Source of the DNA: Loktanella sp. PT4BL
Lineage (GTDB): Bacteria; Pseudomonadota; Alphaproteobacteria; Rhodobacterales; Rhodobacteraceae
Direction of reading: 5' to 3'
DNA length: 64,000 bases
NCBI RefSeq assembly: GCF_003201935.1
Contig: NZ_QJJL01000005.1
Coordinates: 1-64,000 of the forward strand
The notes beneath the pieces were generated by a model that was not told the DNA's origin, did not search any database, and saw nothing but the letters and a program-made list of their open reading frames with translations. Position numbers and translations under genes: made by a program. Positions 34,275 to 43,219 of the stretch are shown here, one piece after another; the stretch's first letter is position 1; each line of letters begins with the position of its first letter.

Positions 34275-35159
34275 ATGAACAAAAGGCAGGCGACCCGACG
34301 CATGACCAAAATCAAGCGGATATGGCGGATCCTTGCCGCGGTCTGGACGACTGCGGGCGAAAAGCATCTTGGTCTGATCGCTGCGGGCGTCGCGTTTTTC
34401 GGCATGTTCGGGATTTTCCCTGGCATTGCCGCGGTGATCGCGATTTTCGGGTTGATTGCCGATCCGGTGGTGATCGCCGAACAGCTGACCTTGATGCAGG
34501 ATATCATCCCGCCCGATGCCTATAACCTGATTTCGTCACAGGTTGTGCGTCTGGTGGCCGCACCAGCGGATGCTCTGGGCTGGGCCACTGGCCTGTCGAT
34601 CATGCTGGCACTCTGGTCTTGCAGGGCAGGGGTGGCGGCGTTGATTGGCGGGCTGAACGCGATTGCGGGTCAGCGGATGCGCAACGGCATCTGGCAAATC
34701 ATCGTGGCCTTGTTGCTGACATTTGCTCTGGTGACTTTGGCGATTGTCGCACTGTTCGTGGTGGTCATTGTGCCGATTGGTCTGGCCTTCATTCCTGTCG
34801 CAAATTCAACGGCGTGGTTGCTCGAAGGTATCCGCTGGCTGATCGCTTTGGGCGTCCTGATGCTGGGGCTGAGTTTGCTTTACCGTTTCGGCCCCGCACG
34901 GATCGGAGGCCGTGGCCGATGGTTTACCGTCGGCGCTTTCGTGGTCGTGGTGCTCTGGGTTGCGGCCTCGGCGGGGCTGTCGTTCTATCTGACAAACTTT
35001 GCCAGCTATAACGAGGTTTACGGCTCAATCGGTGCGGTCATCGGTCTGCTGCTCTGGCTTTACGTCAGCGCCTATCTGATCCTGCTGGGGGCCGCGCTGA
35101 ACGTTCAGGTGCACGGCTACGACACCCCGCCAGAGGCTGAGGATACCACTTACGTCTAG
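34275..35159 (+). CDS. YihY/BrkB-family inner-membrane protein
   Basis: 294 residues with about six membrane helices of the YihY/virulence-factor BrkB family (once called RNase BN): LIAAGVAFFGMFGIFPGIAAVIAIFGL, LALWSCRAGVAALIGGLNAI, LLYRFGPARIGGRGRWFTVGAF, IGLLLWLYVSAYLILLGAALN. The function is not settled; roles in transport or envelope lipid handling have been proposed. AAGGGC precedes the ATG. Its stop shares CTAG with kynU. The 161-bp gap to its left, shared with the kinase, shows no clear motif. Confidence 0.92.
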   Translation: MNKRQATRRMTKIKRIWRILAAVWTTAGEKHLGLIAAGVAFFGMFGIFPGIAAVIAIFGLIADPVVIAEQLTLMQDIIPPDAYNLISSQVVRLVAAPADALGWATGLSIMLALWSCRAGVAALIGGLNAIAGQRMRNGIWQIIVALLLTFALVTLAIVALFVVVIVPIGLAFIPVANSTAWLLEGIRWLIALGVLMLGLSLLYRFGPARIGGRGRWFTVGAFVVVVLWVAASAGLSFYLTNFASYNEVYGSIGAVIGLLLWLYVSAYLILLGAALNVQVHGYDTPPEAEDTTYV

Positions 35160-36349
35160 GTTACCCGTGCGACCTGTTTATAGACCGGATCATTCCACAA
35201 CCTGTTGTCCATCACATCGGCAATCACATCCACGGCTGCGTCCACATCGCCTGCGTCAATGAAAAGCGGGCAAAACCCGAACCGCATGATGTCGGGCGCG
35301 CGAAAATCACCGATGACATTGCGCGCGATACAGGCCTGCATCGCGGCATAGCCATCGGCGAAGGCAAAGGATACCTGACTGCCTCGCCCATGCGGATCGC
35401 GCGGGCTGGCAAGTGTGAGCTGCGGACAGCGCGCCTCGACCCCTGCGATGAACTGCTCGGTCAGTGCGATCGAGGCGGAACGCAGCGCGTCCATGTCCAC
35501 CTGGTCCCAGATATCGAGTGACGCATCAAGGGCGGCCATCTGCAACACAGGTGGCGTGCCCACGCGCATCCGCTCGATCCCTGTGCCAGGGCGGTAATCC
35601 AGATCAAAGGCGAAAGGTGCCTCATGGCCCAGCCAGCCTGACAGCGCGGGCTGGCAGTTGTCGATATGGCGGGGGGCCACATAGATAAACGCGGGCGCAC
35701 CGGGGCCTGCGTTAAGATATTTATAGGTGCAACCTGTGGCAAAATCGGCGTTGCAGCCTTGCAGGTCGACCGCCATGGCCCCCGCGGTATGTGCAAGATC
35801 CCAGCAGGTGAGCGCGCCTGCCGCATGGGCCTTTTCTGTCAGGGCCTTCATGTCGTGCAAACGCCCGGTGCGGTAGTCCACCTGCGTCAGCATCAGCACA
35901 GCAAGGTCGTCATTGATATGATGTTCCACATCCTCGGGGTCCACGATGCGCAGCTCATGGCCGCGCCCCAGTGATTTGATCAAGCCTTCGGCCATGTAGA
36001 TATCCGACGGGAAATTCCCGTTATCTGTCAGGATCACCTTGCGATCCGGCACCAGATCAATGGCGGCGGCGAGGGCCTGATAGACCTTGATCGACAGGGT
36101 ATCCCCCAGCACCACATGGCCCGGTTCTGCGCCAATCAGCCGCCCGATCCGGTCGCCCAAAGCGGTTGGCTGTGCCATCCAACCCGCACGGTTCCATCCG
36201 GTAATCACCTTCTCACCCCATTCGTCGGTCACAGCGCGCGCGACACGCGCAGCCGTCGCCTTGGGTAAAGGACCAAGCGAATTGCCATCCAGATAGATCA
36301 TGCCTTCGGGCAGGTGAAACATGGCTTTGGTGGCGGCGAAATCAGTCAT
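35156..36349 (-). CDS. kynU: Kynureninase
   Basis: 397 residues; a PLP enzyme that cleaves kynurenine to anthranilate and alanine in tryptophan breakdown. LDGNSLGPLP near the N-terminus, LTQVDYRTGRLHDM, CWDLAHTAGAMAVDL (PLP-contacting Asp) and the Schiff-base Lys in TGCTYKYLNAGPGAP are the family marks, and the MRFGFCPLF C-terminal segment is typical. AGGAACG lies upstream. Tryptophan dioxygenase and kynurenine formamidase are not in the window. It follows a DUF1304 gene and an SDR in the same direction, with a 9-bp gap to the former. Confidence 0.95.
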   Translation of the reverse strand: MTDFAATKAMFHLPEGMIYLDGNSLGPLPKATAARVARAVTDEWGEKVITGWNRAGWMAQPTALGDRIGRLIGAEPGHVVLGDTLSIKVYQALAAAIDLVPDRKVILTDNGNFPSDIYMAEGLIKSLGRGHELRIVDPEDVEHHINDDLAVLMLTQVDYRTGRLHDMKALTEKAHAAGALTCWDLAHTAGAMAVDLQGCNADFATGCTYKYLNAGPGAPAFIYVAPRHIDNCQPALSGWLGHEAPFAFDLDYRPGTGIERMRVGTPPVLQMAALDASLDIWDQVDMDALRSASIALTEQFIAGVEARCPQLTLASPRDPHGRGSQVSFAFADGYAAMQACIARNVIGDFRAPDIMRFGFCPLFIDAGDVDAAVDVIADVMDNRLWNDPVYKQVARVT

Positions 36350-36358
36350 GGTGCGTTC

Positions 36359-36712
36359 CTAGATATTCAAGAAAAGCGCAAGCAGCGCGAGCGTTGCAGG
36401 CACCGTCTGTGCGTAAAGTGCCGCTTTGATGCCGCAAAACGCGGCATAGATTCCGGCAACGACGACACAAAGCAGAAGGAAAACCACCATCTGCCCGCCA
36501 GCGACCCCCATCACAAGACCATAGACCAGCCCTGCCGCCAGAAACCCGTTATACAAGCCCTGATTGGCGGCCATCACTTTGCTTTCGGCCGCAAATTCCG
36601 GCGTGGTACCAAAAACCTTGCGGGTCCGTGGCGCTTCCCAGCGGAACATTTCAAGCACCACGAAATAGGCATGGATCAGTGCCACAAGAACGACGAGAAC
36701 AGGACCAATCAT
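36359..36712 (-). CDS. DUF1304-family small membrane protein
   Basis: 117 residues with four hydrophobic helices (IGPVLVVLVALIHAYFVVLEMF, FLAAGLVYGLVMG, MVVFLLLCVVVAGIYAAF, VPATLALLALFL). It contains the family's ANQGLYNGFLA motif. DUF1304 proteins are small integral membrane proteins without a firm function. The start at 36712 overlaps the SDR stop by one base (TAATG), so the frame's longer upstream extension is not needed. It may act in a kynurenine- or anthranilate-linked operon, but this is only context. Confidence 0.87.
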   Translation of the reverse strand: MIGPVLVVLVALIHAYFVVLEMFRWEAPRTRKVFGTTPEFAAESKVMAANQGLYNGFLAAGLVYGLVMGVAGGQMVVFLLLCVVVAGIYAAFCGIKAALYAQTVPATLALLALFLNI

Positions 36713-37476
36713 TAGACCTGACCTCCCGAAATCTGGATCGTTTGCCCGTTCACGCTGCGCGCACCGTCCGAGCAGAGCCACATGGCCGCTGCCGTGGTTT
36801 CATCCACCTCCAAAAGCTTGCGGTGCCGGTTTCCCTTGGCGATCACGTCAATCGCACCCTGTTCGTCCAGATCAAAGCGGTTCATCAGGCCGGGCAACTG
36901 GTTGCGCACGATATCGGTGTCCACATAGCCGGGGCAGAGCGCGTTGAATGTAATGGGGCGGCGCATGAACTCTTCGGACAAACCACGGATCAAACCGATG
37001 ACACCATGTTTGGTCACGGTATAGGGAATGGCGTTTTTCAGACCGCGCACACCGGCAATCGAACTGATCACGATCATGCGGGCAGGGGTGGCATCTTCGA
37101 GCGTCGCCATGGCGGCCTGAAAGGTCAGAAAGACACCATCAAGGTTGGTGGTCATGGTCTTGCGCCACTGGGCAAGTGTGGTTTTTTCGAACGGGCCACC
37201 TTCGGCTATCCCTGCGTTGGCAACACATATCTGGATCGGGCCACGGGCGCGGGCAGCTTGCGCGATGACGTCACGCACGGACGCCTCGTCATCCACATCC
37301 ATGACGACGGCGTGCAGGCGTTGGGACAGCGATGCAACCTCTTGCAGTTTATCCGCGCGTCGTCCGGTGATTGTTACCTCGGCACCTGCCTGCGCCAGGG
37401 CCAGCGCAATGCCTGCACCGATACCGGAACCGCCGCCCGTGACCAGTGCGTGTTTGCCCGCATGTTCCATGATCAT
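36712..37476 (-). CDS. SDR-family oxidoreductase, 3-hydroxybutyrate dehydrogenase-like
   Basis: 254 residues. TGGGSGIG lies at about 13-20, NAG near 86-88, the catalytic Ser in VISSIAG, and Tyr/Lys in PYTVTKHG; the tail GYVDTDIVRNQLPGL and the INGQTIQISGGQV-like end resemble 3-hydroxybutyrate/3-oxoacyl-type SDRs. It is not close to the SDR pair at 1.6 and 5.5 kb, because it lacks their insert. First gene of the operon SDR-DUF1304-kynU; it may belong to aromatic/anthranilate breakdown or act independently. Confidence 0.87.
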   Translation of the reverse strand: MIMEHAGKHALVTGGGSGIGAGIALALAQAGAEVTITGRRADKLQEVASLSQRLHAVVMDVDDEASVRDVIAQAARARGPIQICVANAGIAEGGPFEKTTLAQWRKTMTTNLDGVFLTFQAAMATLEDATPARMIVISSIAGVRGLKNAIPYTVTKHGVIGLIRGLSEEFMRRPITFNALCPGYVDTDIVRNQLPGLMNRFDLDEQGAIDVIAKGNRHRKLLEVDETTAAAMWLCSDGARSVNGQTIQISGGQV

Positions 37477-37549
37477 TCCTCCGTTTTGCCAGACCCTAAC
37501 GGGTCAGCGGGCATGGACAAGTGCAAAGCGCTGCGGCACAACACTTGGC

Positions 37550-37999
37550 ATGAAATGGATCGACATCCCTCCCGTGTGGTTGCTGCTTGCCGTCGTGCTG
37601 ACATGGTGGATTGCAGCCCTTCAGCCCATGTCCTGGGCCATCGGCGGGCCTGTCATGGATCTGCTGGGGGGGCTTCTGGTGGGCGGCGGGATTGTGCTGA
37701 TCCTGCTTGCGGCGGTCGAGATGCGCAAAAGACGCACCACTATTGTGCCGCATCTGGAGGCCGATCATCTGGTCACGACAGGCATCTTCAAGCGCACCCG
37801 CAATCCGATCTATCTGGGGGACACGCTGGTGCTTGCGGGGCTCGCCTTGCGCTGGGATGCGCCTGTTGCTTTGCTGCTTGTCCCGCTCTTTATGTTTACC
37901 ATCACGCAGCGCTTCATTATCCCCGAGGAAAACCGGCTCAGGGTCAAATTTCGCGCAGATTTCGCCCGCTATTGCCAAAAGACGCGCCGCTGGGTGTGA
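37550..37999 (+). CDS. Isoprenylcysteine carboxyl methyltransferase-like membrane protein
   Basis: 149 residues with three to four membrane helices and the ICMT/PEMT signature: HLVTTGIFKRTRNPIYLGDTLVLAG, then FIIPEENRLRVKFRADFARYCQKTRRWV. The His/Arg-Asn-Pro-x-Tyr and EE...F segments form the S-adenosylmethionine site in this family. It probably methylates a lipid or small hydrophobic substrate; no isoprenylated partner is known in bacteria of this type. The ATG at 37550 is preferred because the frame upstream is only the antisense of the SDR. Confidence 0.84.
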   Translation: MKWIDIPPVWLLLAVVLTWWIAALQPMSWAIGGPVMDLLGGLLVGGGIVLILLAAVEMRKRRTTIVPHLEADHLVTTGIFKRTRNPIYLGDTLVLAGLALRWDAPVALLLVPLFMFTITQRFIIPEENRLRVKFRADFARYCQKTRRWV

Positions 38000-38103
38000 T
38001 TGTTAGCGCATGACACTTAATGTCATGCCAGCCATCCCCTTGTGAAATATTCTTGCGCGCTATAATGCATGGGAACTGCCAGAACAGATATGGGGGATGG
38101 TCC

Positions 38104-39684
38104 GTGAAGATCGGCACACCAAAAGAGATATTCGAGGGCGAAAACCGGGTCGCGATGACCCCGGCATCCGCCAAAGACCTGCAAAAGCTTGGGTATGAAT
38201 GCATCATCGAAACCGGCGCCGGTCTCGCTGCGGGTTTTTCTGATCAGGCCTATAAAGACGCTGGTGTCGAGGTGGTGAAAACCGCGGCGGCGCTCTACAA
38301 GGCCGCCGATATCGTCGCCAAAGTGCGCCCGCCATCGGATGCAGAGGTCAAGAAACTGCGCGAAGGACAGACGCTGATCTCGTTCTTCTACCCTGCGCAG
38401 AACAAGGAATTGATGGAGGCTGCCAACGCGAAAGGCGCCACCGTGATCGCCATGGATATGGTGCCACGCATCAGCCGTGCGCAAAAGATGGATGCATTGT
38501 CCTCCATGGCGAATATCGCGGGCTACCGCGCTGTCATCGAAGCCGGTAACAACTTTGGCCGCTTCTTCACCGGTCAGGTGACTGCTGCGGGTAAAGTGCC
38601 GCCGGCAAAAGTGCTGGTTGTTGGTGCGGGTGTGGCAGGTCTTGCTGCGATCGGTACCGCGACATCGCTGGGTGCCATCACATACGCCTTCGACGTACGC
38701 CCCGAAGTGGCCGAACAGGTTGAATCCATGGGGGCCGAATTTGTCTTCCTCGATTTTGAGGAAGAACAGCAGGACGGGTCTGCGACCGGTGGCTATGCCG
38801 CCGTGTCCTCGCCCGAGTTTGCGGCAGCACAGCTGGCCAAATTCCGCGAAATCGCGCCTGATATGGACATCGTGATCACCACGGCGCTGATCCCGGGCCG
38901 CGATGCGCCCGAACTTTGGACCAAAGACATGGTCGAGGCGATGAAGCCCGGTTCGGTCATCGTCGACCTTGCAGCGGAACGTGGCGGCAACTGCAAACTG
39001 ACTGTGAAAGACGAAAAGATCGTCACCGACAACGGTGTGATCATCGTCGGCTATACCGATTTCCCAAGCCGGATGGCGGCGCAGTCCTCGACACTCTATG
39101 CCACCAACATCCGTCACATGATGACGGATCTGACGCCTGAAAAAGACGGCACGCCAAACCACAATATGGAAGACGACGTCATCCGTGGTGCGACCGCGAC
39201 GCATAAGGGCGAAATCACCTTCCCGCCACCACCACCCAAAGTGGCGGCGATTGCAGCTGCGCCCAAGAAGGAAAAGCCAAAGGAACTGACCGCGGAAGAA
39301 AAGCGCGCGAACGAAGTGGCGGCCTTCAAGAAAGAAACCAAGACCCAAGTCGGGCTTTTGGCGATTGGTGCGGCACTGATCCTCGGGATCGGCCTGATTC
39401 CCGGTATGCCAGCCAGCTTTATGCAGCACTTCATCGTCTTCGTTCTGTCGGTGTTCATCGGCTTCCAGGTAATCTGGAACGTCGCGCATTCGCTGCACAC
39501 ACCACTGATGGCTGTGACCAACGCGATTTCGTCGATCATCATTCTGGGCGCGCTGATCCAGATCGGATCAAGCAACGCGCTGATCACGATATTGGCGGCA
39601 CTTGGTATCTTTATGGCAGCGGTCAACATCTTCGGCGGCTTCCTCGTGACACGGCGTATGCTCGCCATGTTCCAGAAATCCTAA
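38104..39684 (+). CDS. pntA: NAD(P) transhydrogenase subunit alpha
   Basis: 526 residues. Residues about 1-380 form the soluble NAD(H)-binding domain (KIGTPKEIFEGENRVAMTP, RISRAQKMDALSSMANIAGYRA, VVGAGVAGLAA, YTDFPSRMAAQSS). A Lys/Glu-rich linker follows, then about four membrane helices (LLAIGAALILGIGLIPGMP onward). It pumps protons while transferring hydride between NADH and NADP+, supplying NADPH. The start is a GTG at 38104 with GGGGGA upstream; the frame before it holds no family sequence. It is followed 12 bp later by pntB. Confidence 0.95.
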   Translation: MKIGTPKEIFEGENRVAMTPASAKDLQKLGYECIIETGAGLAAGFSDQAYKDAGVEVVKTAAALYKAADIVAKVRPPSDAEVKKLREGQTLISFFYPAQNKELMEAANAKGATVIAMDMVPRISRAQKMDALSSMANIAGYRAVIEAGNNFGRFFTGQVTAAGKVPPAKVLVVGAGVAGLAAIGTATSLGAITYAFDVRPEVAEQVESMGAEFVFLDFEEEQQDGSATGGYAAVSSPEFAAAQLAKFREIAPDMDIVITTALIPGRDAPELWTKDMVEAMKPGSVIVDLAAERGGNCKLTVKDEKIVTDNGVIIVGYTDFPSRMAAQSSTLYATNIRHMMTDLTPEKDGTPNHNMEDDVIRGATATHKGEITFPPPPPKVAAIAAAPKKEKPKELTAEEKRANEVAAFKKETKTQVGLLAIGAALILGIGLIPGMPASFMQHFIVFVLSVFIGFQVIWNVAHSLHTPLMAVTNAISSIIILGALIQIGSSNALITILAALGIFMAAVNIFGGFLVTRRMLAMFQKS

Positions 39685-39696
39685 AGGGGCAGAGCA

Positions 39697-41214
39697 ATGG
39701 AAAACGCATTCACAATCGCGGCCTATGTGGTCGCAGCTATCCTGTTCATTCTGTCGCTGGGTGGCCTTTCGGGGCAGGAAAGCGCGAAACGCGCGGTCTG
39801 GTACGGCATCGCAGGCATGGCTTTGGCGGTCTTTGCGACGCTTGTAGGCCCGGGTTCCGGTCTGGGGCTGTTGTCGGTCATCCTGATCGCATTGGGCGGC
39901 ATGGTGGGCTATCAATTGGCCACCAAGGTCGAAATGACACAGATGCCCGAGCTTGTGGCGATCATGCACTCAATGGTCGGTCTGGCAGCGGTTTTCGTAG
40001 GCTTCAACGCCGACCTGATGATCAACACCATCGGCGCGTTGTATGAAGCCAATGGTCAGGTCATGGGCGCTGTCGGGCCGGATGGGATTACGGCCATCGG
40101 CCTGCCCAAGGAAATCTATGACGGGCTGAGCGCATTCGGTCAGTTGATTGCCAAGAAATCCAGTGTCGAGATCAGCATTCTGCGGGTCGAACTGGTGCTG
40201 GGCATCTGGATCGGTGCGGTGACCTTTACAGGTTCCGTCATCGCCTATGCAAAGCTCGCCGGCAATTCGAGCAAGCTGCCGTTCAAAGTGGACACAGGGG
40301 CCAAGAAATTGCCCGGTGGTCATTTGCTGAACGCAGGTGCGGCGGCCCTTTCTGTGATCCTGCTGATCGCTTATATGGGCGGCAGCGGTTCCTGGGCGCT
40401 GGTTCTGCTGACGCTGGCGGGCCTTTTCATCGGCTATCACCTCATCATGGGGATCGGCGGCGCGGATATGCCTGTCGTTGTGTCGATGCTGAACAGCTAT
40501 TCCGGCTGGGCCGCGGCCGCGATCGGCTTCTCACTCGGCAATGATCTGTTGATTGTTGTGGGTGCACTGGTTGGCTCGTCCGGTGCGATCCTGTCCTACA
40601 TCATGTGTAAGGCAATGAACCGGTCCTTTGTCAGCGTGATCCTGGGTGGCTTTGGCGGCCCGCAGGGCGAGCAGATGGCAGTTGAAGGTGAACAGATCGC
40701 CATTGATGCGGACGGTGTTGCAACGGCGCTGAACGAGGCCGACAGCATCATCATCATTCCGGGTTACGGTATGGCGGTGGCGCAGGCGCAGCAGGCGGTG
40801 TCCGAACTGGTGCGCAAACTGCGTGCCAAGGGCAAGAACGTGCGCTTTGCGATCCACCCCGTTGCGGGGCGTTTGCCGGGGCATATGAACGTGCTGCTGG
40901 CAGAGGCCAAGGTGCCTTATGACATCGTGATGGAGATGGACGAGATCAACGAGGACTTCCCTGATACGGATGTGGCCATCGTGATCGGCTCCAACGATAT
41001 CGTGAACCCTGCGGCACAGGACGACCCCAACAGCCCGATTGCTGGCATGCCAGTGCTGGAATGCTGGAAAGCCAAGCAGGTGTTTGTGTCCAAGCGCGGG
41101 CAGGGCACCGGGTATTCGGGCATCGAGAACCCGCTGTTCTTCAAAGAGAATACGCGCATGTTCTACGGGGACGCGAAGAAGTCCCTGGATGAATTGTTGC
41201 CCAAGATTGATTGA
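39697..41214 (+). CDS. pntB: NAD(P) transhydrogenase subunit beta
   Basis: 505 residues: about nine membrane helices in the first 290 residues ([18 protein letters not shown] is given as part of the core, [30 protein letters not shown]) and a soluble NADP(H) domain ([62 protein letters not shown]). The GYGMAVAQ loop binds NADP. AGGGGC precedes the ATG. Strong hairpins after the stop close the operon. Confidence 0.96.
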   Translation: MENAFTIAAYVVAAILFILSLGGLSGQESAKRAVWYGIAGMALAVFATLVGPGSGLGLLSVILIALGGMVGYQLATKVEMTQMPELVAIMHSMVGLAAVFVGFNADLMINTIGALYEANGQVMGAVGPDGITAIGLPKEIYDGLSAFGQLIAKKSSVEISILRVELVLGIWIGAVTFTGSVIAYAKLAGNSSKLPFKVDTGAKKLPGGHLLNAGAAALSVILLIAYMGGSGSWALVLLTLAGLFIGYHLIMGIGGADMPVVVSMLNSYSGWAAAAIGFSLGNDLLIVVGALVGSSGAILSYIMCKAMNRSFVSVILGGFGGPQGEQMAVEGEQIAIDADGVATALNEADSIIIIPGYGMAVAQAQQAVSELVRKLRAKGKNVRFAIHPVAGRLPGHMNVLLAEAKVPYDIVMEMDEINEDFPDTDVAIVIGSNDIVNPAAQDDPNSPIAGMPVLECWKAKQVFVSKRGQGTGYSGIENPLFFKENTRMFYGDAKKSLDELLPKID

Positions 41215-41217
41215 AGG

Positions 41218-41241
41218 TAAGGTGGGTTTGAACCCACCTTA
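41218..41241 (+). terminator. Hairpin just after pntB (AAGGTGGGTT palindrome)
   Basis: A perfect 10-bp stem (AAGGTGGGTT with AACCCACCTT; 11 bp with the flanking T and A) with a nominal 2-base loop begins four bases after the pntB stop. The same GTAAGGTGG-type palindrome recurs at 51269-51288. It lacks a T-run but sits directly before the stronger hairpin at 41243-41278. Confidence 0.55.
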
Positions 41242-41242
41242 C

Positions 41243-41278
41243 GCAAAGGGGCGGCGCTGCAAAGCGCCGCCCCTTTGC
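41243..41278. terminator. Strong bidirectional hairpin, 16-bp perfect stem with GCAA loop
   Basis: A perfect 16-bp stem (GCAAAGGGGCGGCGCT and its complement) closes on GCAA, a GNRA tetraloop. It lies between the convergent ends of pntB and the dienelactone-hydrolase-like gene and is followed by ATTTA. It probably ends transcription from both sides. Confidence 0.75.
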
Positions 41279-41309
41279 ATTTACGTAGGGTGGGTGAAAC
41301 CCTCGCCTC

Positions 41310-42197
41310 TTACGTCAGATAAGTATTGAACCAGCCAATCGTGCGATCCCATGCCAGTTCGGCCATCGCCTCATCATAACGCGGCGTGCTGTCGTTGTGG
41401 AAACCGTGGTTGGCGTTCTCGTAGAAGTATTCCTCAAACACCTTGCCGTTGGCTGCGAGTGCTTCGCTATAGGCCGCTGCCCCTTCATTGATCCGCTCGT
41501 CCAGCGCGCCGTATTGCAGCATAAGCGGGGCCTCGATCCGCGGCACATCCTCAACCGCTGCTTGGCGACCATAGAAGGGCACACCTGCGTTCATTTCAGG
41601 ATAGGCCACAGCCAGTGCATTCACCACACCGCCGCCATAGCAAAAGCCCACAGCGCCCACGCTGCCGGTGCTGTCGTCGCGGGTCATCAGGTGTTCAAAC
41701 CCCGCAAAGAAATCATTCATCAGCTTTTCGCCATCCACCGTGCGCTGCAATTCGCGCCCTTCGGCGTCATTGCCGGGATAGCCGCCCACGGATGTCAGAC
41801 CATCGGGGGCCAGCGCCATGAACCCTGCCTTGGCAACGCGGCGGGCGACGTCTTCGATATAGGGGTTTAGACCACGGTTTTCGTGGATCACGAGCACCGC
41901 AGGCAGCGGTCCGGTGGCATTAGCGGGTTTGACCAGATAGCCGCGCACCTCGCCATGGCCGTTGGGCGAGGGATAGGTGATGTACTCGGGCAAGATATCG
42001 GGGTCGTTGAACGACACCTGCTGGGCCAGCGCGTAGTCGGGGCTGAGCATGCTGAGCAGGGCCGCAGCCGTGAGACCGCCCACGGCGAATTTGCCCGCCT
42101 TATCCAGAAACTCACGTTTGGAAATTTTGCCGTGTGCGTAGAAATCATATAGATCAAGCAGTTCTTGATCAAAGTCCTTGGCCGTCATGCGTGTCAT
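41310..42197 (-). CDS. Dienelactone hydrolase-family protein with possible Tat signal
   Basis: 295 residues. An N-terminal region with [28 protein letters not shown] resembles a Tat-type or hydrophobic leader, then comes an alpha/beta-hydrolase core: [16 protein letters not shown], the nucleophile Cys in [12 protein letters not shown], an Asp in YGALDERIN, and a His in NHGFHNDS. Cys-His-Asp is the dienelactone hydrolase triad. The relation is to the YghX-type branch, whose substrates are not known. AGGAG precedes the ATG. It is downstream of the peptide transporter genes by 71 bp in the same direction and may be part of that operon. Confidence 0.87.
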   Translation of the reverse strand: MTRMTAKDFDQELLDLYDFYAHGKISKREFLDKAGKFAVGGLTAAALLSMLSPDYALAQQVSFNDPDILPEYITYPSPNGHGEVRGYLVKPANATGPLPAVLVIHENRGLNPYIEDVARRVAKAGFMALAPDGLTSVGGYPGNDAEGRELQRTVDGEKLMNDFFAGFEHLMTRDDSTGSVGAVGFCYGGGVVNALAVAYPEMNAGVPFYGRQAAVEDVPRIEAPLMLQYGALDERINEGAAAYSEALAANGKVFEEYFYENANHGFHNDSTPRYDEAMAELAWDRTIGWFNTYLT

Positions 42198-42268
42198 TGA
42201 TGCGATCTCCTGTTGGAACGGGTTTGTCCCGATCCAACAGATTTATGCCGCGCAAGCCCTAAGGCAAA

Positions 42269-43219
42269 TCACAAGCCGCGGATGCGTGGATCAAGCGCAT
42301 CGCGCAACCCGTCGCCGATATAGTTCACCGCCAGTACCGTCAGCGAAATCGCAAGGCCGGGCCACAACACGCGCTCGGGGAAGGCTGTCATGCGGTCAAC
42401 GCTGTCAAACAGGATCTTGCCCCATGTCGGGAAGTCCGACGGGAAGCCAAGGCCAAGGAAAGACAAAGCACTTTCGGTAATGATCGCTGTGGCAAGGCCC
42501 AGCGTGGCAGAGACCATGATCGGAGAGAGCACATTGGGCAAAATATGCCGTGTAATCATCCGCCGTGGCGGTGTGCCGATGGAACGGGCGGCAAGGACGA
42601 ATTCCCGCTCTTTGAGCGCCATGACGTCGCCACGCACGATCCGTGCGGTCTGCATCCAGGATGTAATCCCGATGCCCACAACAATCAGGATGAAGATCCC
42701 GTTCTCGGGTCCGAAGGCCGCACGCAGCGGATCGCGGAACAAAAGCATCATGACCAGCAAGAGCGGCAAGAGCGGTAGGGACAGCACCAGATCGGTGAAA
42801 CGCATCAGCAACCCGTCAAGGCGGCGGAAATACCCTGCCAGCACACCAATCAGCGTGCCAAGGAACACAGCCAAAATCATCGCGGTCCAGCCTACGGCCA
42901 ATGAAATCCGCCCGCCTTGCATGATATTGGCCATGATATCGCGGCCCAGATTGTCGGTGCCCATCGGGTTGGCCCAGTTCACCTTGGCGTCGCTGTCAAA
43001 CAGCAGCATGTAGATCGGGCGCACATCCTTGTTGCGGATATCAAGCTTCCCGGGGTCCACCTGCCAAAGCCATGGACCAATGGTCACGAAAAGCGTGATG
43101 AAGATCAGAAAGCCCAAGCCGAACACCGCGCCTTTGTGGGTCCTGAACTGGTCCCAGACATCCAGCCACTGGTTGCGGGGCTTTTCGATCGCTTCTTTTG
43201 CCACAGTTGCATCAGTCAT
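42269..43219 (-). CDS. dppC: Peptide-type ABC transporter permease (DppC class)
   Basis: 316 residues: a long cytoplasmic N-terminus, one helix (AVFGLGFLIFITLFVTIGPWL), then the permease core with GTDNLGRDIMANIMQGGRISL, the EAA coupling loop REREFVLAARSIGTPPRRMITRHILPN-like segment, and ALSFLGLGFPSDFPTWG. It is the inner-membrane partner of the DppB-class gene upstream. The start at 43219 overlaps that gene by 8 nt. The substrate may be peptides or N-acyl amino acids (see argE and the M20 gene at 48-51 kb). Confidence 0.92.
   Translation of the reverse strand: MTDATVAKEAIEKPRNQWLDVWDQFRTHKGAVFGLGFLIFITLFVTIGPWLWQVDPGKLDIRNKDVRPIYMLLFDSDAKVNWANPMGTDNLGRDIMANIMQGGRISLAVGWTAMILAVFLGTLIGVLAGYFRRLDGLLMRFTDLVLSLPLLPLLLVMMLLFRDPLRAAFGPENGIFILIVVGIGITSWMQTARIVRGDVMALKEREFVLAARSIGTPPRRMITRHILPNVLSPIMVSATLGLATAIITESALSFLGLGFPSDFPTWGKILFDSVDRMTAFPERVLWPGLAISLTVLAVNYIGDGLRDALDPRIRGL

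Noticed and set aside
38023..39498. 491-residue minus-strand frame opposite pntA
   Set aside because: Antisense of a complete transhydrogenase subunit; composition is shadow-like.
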